A DNA stretch of 63,562 nucleotides from Sergeia podlipaevii (taxonomy: Eukaryota; Euglenozoa; Kinetoplastea; Trypanosomatida; Trypanosomatidae): contig JASANZ010002175.1 of NCBI GenBank assembly GCA_030849805.1, forward strand, positions 1 through 63,562, written 5' to 3'. This document shows, piece after piece, positions 19,111-27,417 of the stretch. The first letter of the stretch is position 1, and every line of letters begins with the position of its first letter. The position numbers and the translations under genes were made by a program. The notes under the pieces were generated by a model. The model did no database searches. It was not told where the DNA came from and worked only from the letters and a program-made list of their open reading frames with translations.

Positions 19111-19854
19111 ATGTACCCACTGCAAACCTCATCCTCTGTGTCAGGGGTAGCTTCGCCCGCAGAGCAACATCTGCAGGAAGCCAAGGAGGCCCTCGCCCAG
19201 CTTGCCCAGCTCGCCTCCCAAGCCGAGCACGGCGGTACTATTGACTTCCCGCGTGCCTATGATATTGTCAATGCCGTCGCAACCAAGCTGCAGCAACTCG
19301 CGCAAGGTAGTCTGCCTGCAGTGCAGGATGGCAAGAACGGTGGCGCTGTCACGACGTCTGGGCAGTTAGGTCCTAGTCTTTCCGCCCGTGTGCACAGCAG
19401 TGGCGGTGCTGCCATCACGGAGCTTCAGAAACGACGTGCTCAGCAACTTCTGTCTGAGTTGCAGCTGAACGAAACAATGTTGCAGAGGTCTCAGCGTAAG
19501 CTGCAGCAGCGGCAGACGCATGCGTCAGAGCTGTCCAAGCTAAAGGCGAACATGTCTGATGCGCGCACTGACTACTCAGAGCTTCAGCACCTAGATGAGG
19601 AACAGAAGGGCATCCACTATGCACGTCGTCGGATGCAGCAAATGCAAGCAGAGAGTGAGGAGGTGCTGCAGGCGCTGCAGGGGCAAGGTCGTCGCCTCGG
19701 CGGAGTCGGGGACAAGATGGGCGACTTGATGGAGTCCCTTGGTGTGTCAAACAGCACGATTTTGCAGATCGTTCGGCGCAATCAAGTGGATGCGTGGCTT
19801 GTCTATGGTGGAATTATTTTTCTGCTCATCATGCTGTGGTACATCTTATGGTGA
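19111..19854 (+). CDS. Membrin/Bos1 (GOSR2)-type Qb-SNARE
   Basis: A 247-residue tail-anchored SNARE-like protein. The N-terminal half is helical (about residues 17-65 and 105-150), compatible with the three-helix domain of Golgi Qb-SNAREs. The SNARE motif runs about 165-222; LQALQGQGRRLGGVGDKM contains the likely central glutamine, and the downstream MESLGVSNSTILQIVRRN closely resembles the membrin signature. The last 20 residues (from WLVYGGIIFLLIMLW) form a single C-terminal membrane anchor. Membrin acts in ER-to-Golgi and intra-Golgi vesicle fusion with Sed5, Bet1 and Sec22 partners. The frame extends 21 codons upstream through the CA repeat to a GTG; the first ATG is 19111. Confidence 0.85.
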   Translation: MYPLQTSSSVSGVASPAEQHLQEAKEALAQLAQLASQAEHGGTIDFPRAYDIVNAVATKLQQLAQGSLPAVQDGKNGGAVTTSGQLGPSLSARVHSSGGAAITELQKRRAQQLLSELQLNETMLQRSQRKLQQRQTHASELSKLKANMSDARTDYSELQHLDEEQKGIHYARRRMQQMQAESEEVLQALQGQGRRLGGVGDKMGDLMESLGVSNSTILQIVRRNQVDAWLVYGGIIFLLIMLWYILW

Positions 19855-20278
19855 GAGTGGAAGTCAACATGAAGAGGTAAATTTTATTTTTAAAAAACAA
19901 AAAGTGAAAGGAGAGAGAAGGAATGGAAGTGCACAGAAGATAAATGGTGTGGGGGTGGGCTCTTGCGATCACTCCAGACACTCCAAAAGCAACAGTGGAT
20001 TTAATGTGTTTTTTTGGTGGGACTGATTGTCTCTTTATACATTTATTTTGCTCCTTTATCTTCTCTCTCTTCTTCCATTTTGTTTTGCTTTTTTTTTCCC
20101 CCCTGCGTGGAACACTCAGAACAGAGGCGCTGAATAGCATCGTTGGTGAAAGCAGCAATTGCTGAACTTGTTGTAATTGCTGCCTATCGGAATCTTTTCC
20201 TAACTTTTTTTTTTTTTAAAGCGACAGGTTTTTGTTGTTGTTTTTTCACAGACACAAAAAATATCATATAGGACCAAG
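19855..20278. other. Spacer upstream of membrane-protein gene
   Basis: AT-rich spacer with pyrimidine-rich DNA at about 20045-20103 and T-runs to 20250. AG at 20250-20251 is the likely acceptor, 27 bases before ATG 20279. No gene is seen. Confidence 0.5.
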
Positions 20279-21037
20279 ATGGACCTTGGTCAGGCAATGC
20301 GGCCGCGACAGCCAGTAGCGGAGTTTGATGACTTCACACCACGTAAGAAGTGCACCATTTGTTGTGGCCTTCACTGTGCCGCTGTGGCGGGGTTTGCCGT
20401 GTTTCTTGTCACCCTTCCCTGTAATGCCGTCATGCTTGGGGGTCGCGTGTGTGAAGGGAAAGGGCTGCGTGGGTTTCTCAATCGAAATCTCTTTCTGCCT
20501 CTTCCTATTGCCGCCATTACGCTTACCCATCAGATCATTCTTTCCGAGTCCTTGTGGGGAAAGAACAAGAAAACGGTGTGGGAGATCAACACGCAATCGG
20601 CGCTCACCAACATCACCCTATGGACTGTGATGACCGCTGCGTGCACGGCCCTATCCCGTAAGTATCTCCCCACGCACAGTCGCACTTACCGCCTTCTTCT
20701 TTGGGATTACAAGCGCACTCGTCGTGGCTGTGCGAATCGTTGGATGCCAAACCCCTTTGGTCGCATCACGGAGGATCTTGATTGGTACAACATCATGTGG
20801 AGTGTGAGTGTCTACCACATTCTGTGGGGTATGGTTACGGTAATGTTAGAAAAAAAAATGGGTGCGCATTACGGCATGTTGTTCAAAGATTGGAGCTACA
20901 GTAGGTGGTGCTCGCCGCGCTGGCGGGAGTGGCGGGAGCTAGAGGTGGAGCGGAAGTTGATGCCAGATCACACGGTGGTGCCGAACCGATGGGGCTCCTT
21001 CCTCACAAACGACAAGTGGCGCATGCGAAACAACTAA
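20279..21037 (+). CDS. Multispanning membrane protein, function unknown
   Basis: A 252-residue protein with four apparent membrane segments at about residues 30-53, 70-89, 106-124 and 170-190. The N-terminal cytosol-like segment is short and contains a Cys-rich CTICCGLHC motif entering the first span. The C-terminal 60 residues are strikingly rich in Trp and Arg (WSYSRWCSPRWREWRELEVE) and end in a charged tail. No named family is recognised and no signal peptide precedes the first span. The aromatic/basic tail suggests membrane-proximal or nucleic-acid contacts, but this is speculative. Confidence 0.75.
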   Translation: MDLGQAMRPRQPVAEFDDFTPRKKCTICCGLHCAAVAGFAVFLVTLPCNAVMLGGRVCEGKGLRGFLNRNLFLPLPIAAITLTHQIILSESLWGKNKKTVWEINTQSALTNITLWTVMTAACTALSRKYLPTHSRTYRLLLWDYKRTRRGCANRWMPNPFGRITEDLDWYNIMWSVSVYHILWGMVTVMLEKKMGAHYGMLFKDWSYSRWCSPRWREWRELEVERKLMPDHTVVPNRWGSFLTNDKWRMRNN

Positions 21038-21646
21038 AAAGGAAGCAAAAAAATAATAATAATAATATTAAGAAAATCAATAAAGAAGAAAGCCCAAAAG
21101 GAAAAAAAAAGGCATTCTGTTGGAGTCCGCATTGCAGCGGTGGTGTGCAAAATACACTCGTGCAGCGTTGGGGGTGGTGGTGAGGGGGGGGGGGGGGAAG
21201 GAACGAGAGAAAAGGAAGGAAAGGAGCAGCGTGCTGCAGAACTATTTTTTCTTTCTTCCCTTTCTTGCCCTTTCTACCTTTGCATGTTCTTTTCTTTGTT
21301 TGTTTGTTTGTTTTTTTCCCATTCTCACTGCATCGTCGTATGAGCTTAGGTTACATTTAAAGAAAAACGTATTGATTTCATCACAGTTGTGCTTTGAGGG
21401 ATTATTGATGGATTTTCAAACCATAAACACCTGTTGTTTATGGTTTACTTGCTCGTCTCTGCAGCCTAATTGACTTGTAAAACCCTGGAAAAGACACCTA
21501 TACAATTTCTTCTCCTTCTTCTTTCTTTGATCCTTTTTTTAAAACTACATTTATCTTGAACTTTGCCACCGTATAGAATTAAGCAATACACATTTTTTTT
21601 TTTTACAATTTGCTTCTCCCTCACTCCCTCCTCTCTCGCATTCGAT
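21038..21646. other. Spacer upstream of SRP72
   Basis: It contains A-rich DNA after the stop, a G-run at 21184-21196, pyrimidine-rich stretches (21245-21320 and 21507-21540) and a T-run near 21591-21604. AG at 21575-21576 is the likely acceptor for SRP72. No gene is seen. Confidence 0.55.
21507..21576 (+). promoter_or_regulatory. Polypyrimidine tract and trans-splice acceptor of SRP72
   Basis: A pyrimidine tract at 21507-21540 is followed by the first downstream AG at 21575-21576. This lies after the TTG at 21563, from which the frame is open, so the first usable start is ATG 21647. Confidence 0.55.
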
Positions 21647-23782
21647 ATGTCTGACTTTGCCAAGCTCAAGAAGCAAGTGTCGAGGCTCATTGAGGATGGT
21701 GCTGAAACTAGCAAGGTTCTCAACGTGGTAGAACGCATGCTCTCCCTCAAGTCTAACGACGCCTACACGCTGCAATGCAAGGTGGTATGCTGTATGCGCC
21801 AGGAAAAGTTTGGTGCCGCACTTAGCGTGCTAGACCAGATTCAAAAGTGCTCTGGGGGTAGCAAGCCTACTGCAGCGCTAGCCTTCCAACGTGCATGCTG
21901 CTTGTATCGCATGCTGCAGTACAAGGAAGCCTTGAGCGTACTTGAGGCATCTTCGCCCACATATGCTAGTCACATTCCTTCTCGTCACCTACTTGCGCAG
22001 CTGCACTATAACCTTGAGAACTACGGCAAGGCTGCCGCAGTTTACGCTGCCCTTCTTGCCGACCCTGAGGCTTGCCATGATGAGCAAGACAAGATCGACA
22101 TCCTCACCAACTATACCGCTGCTCTCGTGGCCCACGATGCCAGCAAGGCAATTTCCGTAGTGCGCGATGAGGCAGATGAGAAGACGTATGATCTGCTCTA
22201 CAATGCGGCAACGGCGGAAATTGAGCAGGGCAACGGAGAGGCGGCGCTCAAGACGCTTCGACAGGCGGAGGCGCTATGTGCGCGTGAGTACGGCATTAAA
22301 GACGTTAACACTATCGAGAAGGTCCTTGCGCTACCTGAGGAGGAGGCTGTGCGTCGCTTTGGAGCGCCACTGCCCGGAACGGCCTTAAGCGGCGGCAACA
22401 ACAGCGACGAGCGATGCTTCTCCTGCGAGGTGGCCAACACGTGGGTACAGCTGGCGTATGTGTACTACACGCTTTTACACGATGTGGAGCAGGCCGCTCG
22501 CATTCTGCATCTTGTCCTGCTCCTCAAGCCTTCATCGCAGGTTATCACTGCCGTGGCGTCCATTAACTGGGTTGCCATCAAGGGCCACAGTGACTTCTTC
22601 GATGCCAATCGCAAGCTCAAGGCGGCGCAGAACCAAAAGGTGCAGAGCCGCCTCACGGGAAAGCAGATTCTGGCCATTCGCTACAACACAGCCCTTCTGC
22701 AATTGAGTGCCAACAACCTCGCCGGATGCAGGCGTGTGGTGGAGCAAATGAGTAAGGACTTTCCCAGTAGTGAGTTAACCCACTCGCTGCGGCTCGCGCT
22801 GGCGGTGCGGGAGAGCAAGAAGAAGCGTGTGGTGAGCAACTCCACTTCACTCCCTCAAGACGCACCGCCCGCTGCTGCTGCGGAAGGAGGTGCTCTCGCT
22901 CAGTCTCTGGCTGACTACGAACAAAGCCTCAGCTCCGGCAGGGGCGGCGGGAAGTCTGCGGCAGCTGTTCTTACGAGAGCGCAGATCTACCTTGAGAACG
23001 GCGACCTGGCGAGTGCCGTGGAGTCGCTTACATCTCCTGCAGCAACCAAGGCTCTCGGTGAGGTCGCCACCCGCCCAGCGACTACTGCAACCGTCGCGGC
23101 GTGGAAGGTGCAGCTGGGCGACATCCAGGGGGCTGTGGCGCTGCTCAAGCAAGCTGCGATGAACTCACGCGAGGCGCAGGACGCCAAGACACTGCTGGTT
23201 TGGGCAGTGCACTACCTCGCCACCAGCCGCGACCTTTACGCCGAGGCTGTCGATCTCCTCAAGGAAGTCTGCGCTGCGGTTCCAGCGCTTGCGAAGGACT
23301 CAGAGACCTGTGCTCTGCTTGCGCTCTGTCTCACCTACGTGGATCTGCCTGCTGCGCAGGCGTGCATCAAAAAACTTGAGGTCAGCGGCGTTGCTGTTTC
23401 TGCAGGATCCTCCTCTTCTCCAGCGAAGATGTCGGAGAGTGTCATGGAGCAGCTTGCGAAACGCAACCCTGGCAAAGCAACGATGGATAGACTTGGTTAC
23501 CGCCGCGTTGCTGCGGATGGAGTCGACAAGGACGGTCGCGCTCACCACGCCCGCCGCCGCCGCGCTCTGCGCCGGCCCGCAAAGAACATGGAAGGCAGGC
23601 CCGACCCAGAGCGCTGGCTTCCCATGGCGGTGCGATCTTACATCAAGGACCTGCCTGAGCGTCGCAAGAGGGAACTGAAGCGCCTGAGAGCAATTGAGCA
23701 AGACCAGAAGCGTCGCATTGCGGCGGACAAGCGTAAGCAACAGGCTGCGAAGGCTGGCAAGGCATCCCTGGCGGCAGAGTAG
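21647..23782 (+). CDS. SRP72: Signal recognition particle subunit SRP72
   Basis: A 711-residue TPR protein. TPR-like helix pairs fill about residues 1-520 (for example YTLQCKVVCCMRQEKFGAAL, KPTAALAFQRACCLYRMLQY, RHLLAQLHYNLENYGKAAAV). The C-terminal RNA-binding part has a basic stretch (HHARRRRALRRPAKN) followed by the SRP72 signature PDPERWLPM at about 653-661. It ends in a Lys/Arg/Gln-rich tail. With SRP68, SRP72 binds SRP RNA and supports targeting of nascent secretory proteins to the ER. The 28 codons open upstream from a TTG lie around the acceptor region and are excluded. Confidence 0.93.
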   Translation: MSDFAKLKKQVSRLIEDGAETSKVLNVVERMLSLKSNDAYTLQCKVVCCMRQEKFGAALSVLDQIQKCSGGSKPTAALAFQRACCLYRMLQYKEALSVLEASSPTYASHIPSRHLLAQLHYNLENYGKAAAVYAALLADPEACHDEQDKIDILTNYTAALVAHDASKAISVVRDEADEKTYDLLYNAATAEIEQGNGEAALKTLRQAEALCAREYGIKDVNTIEKVLALPEEEAVRRFGAPLPGTALSGGNNSDERCFSCEVANTWVQLAYVYYTLLHDVEQAARILHLVLLLKPSSQVITAVASINWVAIKGHSDFFDANRKLKAAQNQKVQSRLTGKQILAIRYNTALLQLSANNLAGCRRVVEQMSKDFPSSELTHSLRLALAVRESKKKRVVSNSTSLPQDAPPAAAAEGGALAQSLADYEQSLSSGRGGGKSAAAVLTRAQIYLENGDLASAVESLTSPAATKALGEVATRPATTATVAAWKVQLGDIQGAVALLKQAAMNSREAQDAKTLLVWAVHYLATSRDLYAEAVDLLKEVCAAVPALAKDSETCALLALCLTYVDLPAAQACIKKLEVSGVAVSAGSSSSPAKMSESVMEQLAKRNPGKATMDRLGYRRVAADGVDKDGRAHHARRRRALRRPAKNMEGRPDPERWLPMAVRSYIKDLPERRKRELKRLRAIEQDQKRRIAADKRKQQAAKAGKASLAAE

Positions 23783-24322
23783 CAAAAAAAAAGCAGTAGC
23801 CACACACGCGAAGAATATAAATGGAGACGGAAACTATGGTGGAAAGAGGAGGGGCGAAAAAGGAAGAACAGGCAACACCGAGCCTTGCTCTCTTCTTTTT
23901 TTACCAGTTAGTGAAAGATATTTTTTAATTAAAAAGTGTGAGGCTATTCAAACTATCCTTCTTGTTGTTTTGCAGGAGTGACCTTCAAAGGTATTTAAAG
24001 AAGAAAAAGAGGGGAAAAAAGATAGGTGATTCCTTTCCCGAGAAAAAAAAGAAGTATATTGCCTGTATAGAGCTTATTATGTGTTCTTCTGTTTCGTGTG
24101 TATATATATATATATATTTGGATACAACTCTTTTTCTTTTTCCTTTCTCTCTCTCCCCCCATTATTTTTTCTTTCTTTTTTTTTTCAAGATCGATTTTAA
24201 TTGTATCTCTTAGGGGATCTCACACACAAGCACATATAAAAGCATCAAAAGCACGCAAGGGTATCTTTTCTCTTGTGCACACGGTTTATATTCCCACTTT
24301 TTACTTGCTCCTCTGATACACT
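23783..24322. other. Spacer upstream of ABCF2-like gene
   Basis: Purine-rich at first, then a (TA)n run near 24102-24117 and a long pyrimidine tract (24128-24186) with AG at 24188-24189, a strong acceptor candidate. No gene is seen. Confidence 0.6.
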
Positions 24323-26155
24323 ATGGCCAAACCCAAGTACCTCAAGAAGAAGCAGGAGGCCGAAGCCGCTACTGCGACTGCTTCTGGCGAGACCCCCTCT
24401 CAACCTCAGTCTCCGACCGACACCAACAACAACGGTCGCGTCAAGGCTTCAAAAGAATCCGACGTTCCTGACGAACACCCCACTTCTGGTGCCATGGTGT
24501 CCTTTGCCAACCCTGTCTATCGCGAGGGTGTCAGCGATATTCTGGTGGAGAAGGTGGATATCAGCTACCAGGGTCGCCCTCTGCTCGAGAACGCTACACT
24601 GAATCTTGTTAGCGGTCACCGCTATGCCGTAGTGGGCCCAAACGGCTGCGGCAAGTCTACTCTTCTGCGTGCCCTCGGCTTCCACGAGATCCCATTCCCC
24701 GAGCACGTCGATCGCTACTTCGTCTCTCACGAGGTGGCCGCGTCTGATATGACTGCTCTCGATGCTGTGTTGTCCGTGGACAAGGAGCGTGAGCGCCTTG
24801 AAGCAGAGATGGAGGAGCTCGCCACCGCTGACCAGGAGAACCCCAACGTGCTGCACCGTCTTGAGGAAATCTACAAGCGTCTGGATGAGCTTGATGCCGA
24901 TACAGCAGAGGCCCGTGCCGGTAAGATTCTCTTTGGTCTTGGTTTTTCTGCTGAGATGCAGCATCGTCCCACAAGCTCCTTCTCCGGTGGCTGGCGTATG
25001 CGTATCTCTCTCGCACAGGCCCTCTTCATTAACCCCACTGTGCTGATTCTGGACGAGCCCACTAATCACCTAGACATTGAGGCCGTCGTGTGGCTTGAAA
25101 ACTACCTCAGCAACTTCAAGAAGATTCTCTTTATGGTTTCTCACTCTCAAGATTTTATGAACAACGTGTGCACTAATATTTGCCATATTCACATCAAGCA
25201 GCTGACGTACTACGATGGCAACTACGATCAGTTCTGCATCACTCGCGCTGAGAAGGATAGCAATCAGATGAAGAAGTTCCAGTGGGAGCAGAATCAAATC
25301 AAGAACATGAAGGAGTACATTGCCCGCTTCGGTCACGGTAGCGCCAAGCTGGCCCGTCAGGCTCAGTCCAAGGAGAAGACTCTAGCAAAGATGACCCGCG
25401 GCGGTCTTACCGACGCCGTCGTCAAGGACAGCAGGGTCAACTTCAACTTCCCCTGCGCAGGCTATCTGCCTCCGCCAATGCTTCAGTTCAGGGAGGTGAC
25501 CTTTAACTATCCTGGCCGCGAGACCCTCTTTACGGATCTCGACCTCGGTATCAACATGGACTCTCGTATCTGTCTCGTTGGTCCTAACGGTGCTGGCAAG
25601 ACCACCCTCACCAAGCTCATGTGCCGCGAGCTCGAGCCCACCTCCGGATACGTTGCCAAGAACGCGCACTGCATCATGGCCCGCTTCCACCAGCATTTTG
25701 TTGACCAAATCAACATGAACCTCACCCCACTGGAATGGATGTCTGAGGAGTACCCTGACGTGACGGAGGTGAACATCTTCCGCTCCGCCCTCGGTCGCTT
25801 CGGCATTTCTGGCCAGCCCCAGATGACCCCAATGAAGGCCCTCTCCGACGGTCAGAAGTCGCGTGTCGTGCTCGCGTGGATGGCTTTCAAGCGTCCGCAC
25901 TTCATGATTCTCGATGAGCCTACCAACCACTTGGATATTGAGTCCATCGACGCTCTGGCAGAGGCCATCAATGACTTTGAGGGTGCTGTCGTTGTGGTAT
26001 CCCACGATCTTCGCCTCATCGCGCAGATTGCCGAGGAGATTTGGATTGTGGACAAGGGTCAGGCGAAGCGCTTCAACGGCGATATTGCCGACTACAAGGA
26101 ACACGTGCAGGAAGAGGTGCATCGCATGATGCAGGACTACGTCAAGCAGAAGTAA
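24323..26155 (+). CDS. ABC-F family ATPase, ABCF2/Arb1-like
   Basis: A 610-residue soluble protein with two ABC ATPase domains and no membrane spans. Domain 1 has Walker A GPNGCGKST (105-113), signature SGGWRMR (221-227) and Walker B LILDEPTNHLD (241-251). Domain 2 has Walker A GPNGAGKTT near 420-428, signature LSDGQKSR near 507-514 and Walker B MILDEPTNHLD near 527-537. The Asp in SDGQ replaces the usual Gly of SGGQ, a feature of ABCF2 as I recall it. The N-terminus is Lys-rich and disordered. ABCF2/Arb1 proteins act on ribosomes in biogenesis and translation quality control. Codon choice is strongly biased to C-ending codons, suggesting high expression (inference). Confidence 0.93.
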   Translation: MAKPKYLKKKQEAEAATATASGETPSQPQSPTDTNNNGRVKASKESDVPDEHPTSGAMVSFANPVYREGVSDILVEKVDISYQGRPLLENATLNLVSGHRYAVVGPNGCGKSTLLRALGFHEIPFPEHVDRYFVSHEVAASDMTALDAVLSVDKERERLEAEMEELATADQENPNVLHRLEEIYKRLDELDADTAEARAGKILFGLGFSAEMQHRPTSSFSGGWRMRISLAQALFINPTVLILDEPTNHLDIEAVVWLENYLSNFKKILFMVSHSQDFMNNVCTNICHIHIKQLTYYDGNYDQFCITRAEKDSNQMKKFQWEQNQIKNMKEYIARFGHGSAKLARQAQSKEKTLAKMTRGGLTDAVVKDSRVNFNFPCAGYLPPPMLQFREVTFNYPGRETLFTDLDLGINMDSRICLVGPNGAGKTTLTKLMCRELEPTSGYVAKNAHCIMARFHQHFVDQINMNLTPLEWMSEEYPDVTEVNIFRSALGRFGISGQPQMTPMKALSDGQKSRVVLAWMAFKRPHFMILDEPTNHLDIESIDALAEAINDFEGAVVVVSHDLRLIAQIAEEIWIVDKGQAKRFNGDIADYKEHVQEEVHRMMQDYVKQK

Positions 26156-27417
26156 AGGAGAAAAAAAAAATGCTTTCGCGCACACGCACGCACGTCTTGG
26201 CGCTGAGGTTGAAGCCTTTAAAAAAAAAAATCTTCCCCTATATGTCATAGAGGAGATGCATACTTTACGATGTGCTTCACCGTGTTTATTTTTTTCTTCT
26301 TATTTTTTCTTTGATTTTTGTCAGGTTCTTGTCACTCTTCCCTTGCCTTGTTTTCTAGGCGTGGTGTATCAGTACATAAATGCACTTTTTATAATCATGG
26401 AGAAGCTGAGAGGGCGAAGGGAGTGGAGAAGTATCAAGGGGATAGTACCCTGTGTGCGAGTGTGAACGAGTAACAATTTATTACTTGTGTGTGTGTTTTT
26501 TTTTTTCCACGGAAGAAAAGGAAAGTAATGATTGAGGGGAGTGTGTTTGTTTTTCTTGGGGGAGAGGGGGGAGAGATGCCAAGTCCCGGTCCGTCTTTCA
26601 TTTCACTGCTTCCTTCACGCACAGGAAAATAAATAATAGAAGAGGGAAAACATATGAATAAATGTATCTTAAGAATAAATGCCTGATATCTCTTTCGGTA
26701 ATACGAAGTGCATGCTTGTGGTGAATGCAAGCATATTCACTTGATTTAATTTTTTTTGTCTGTGTGACAGAAACTTGGGTATTGTGATTGTGGTGATGTG
26801 ATGCTATATCGCGTCTGCACAGAGGGGCGAACATAAGAAGCACTTAAAGAAAAAACTTATGAAGAACAAATAATTGAACGCAAAGAGGCTGGGACATACA
26901 GCCCAAGGTTGCTGCTGCTAGGAGATAACTCCTCATTTTTGGCTCGTTTTCTTTTTCTCATCCAACTATTGCATTCTTCTGTTGTTGCCTTCCTGATTTT
27001 TTTTTTCCAAAAAAAATTTTGATCACGTTGATTTGGGCCAATAGCCTTTCCAGAATCTCTAGTTGACCGTAGGTGGAAGGAGGCAAAGCAAAACCGAGGG
27101 GAGAGGGCCGTGTATCACTCAACAAAACCGCTCGTTTTCTCTTTTTTTTTTCAGAGCTAAACCTTATATATATATAAACTTATTGAGTGAACGTTACTCG
27201 CACAGGCATATACACAAACATTTATATATAGCCACCGGCCAGAAGATTTTTGTCATTCATTGATATTGGCATTTATTGTTGTTTACTTATCGAACTGACT
27301 ATTTTTAACTATCACCATCATTATTATCTTTTGCTGCTGTTGCGTGCGTTTCTCTCCGATTTTACGCGGAATACAATCGAGTAAATTTTGGGGAGAGAGC
27401 AGCTCCATTAACGTACA
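26156..27417. other. Spacer upstream of VPS53
   Basis: About 1.26 kb of AT-rich spacer with many poly-A/poly-T runs. The clearest acceptor candidate is the tract at 27134-27151 with AG at 27153-27154; another AG lies near 27380. Short ORFs on both strands look non-coding. No RNA gene is recognised. Confidence 0.5.

Noticed and set aside
24449..26248. Long minus-strand ORFs opposite the ABCF2 gene (206 and 288 codons)
   Set aside because: They are antisense shadows produced by strong third-position bias in the plus-strand gene; neither resembles any protein.
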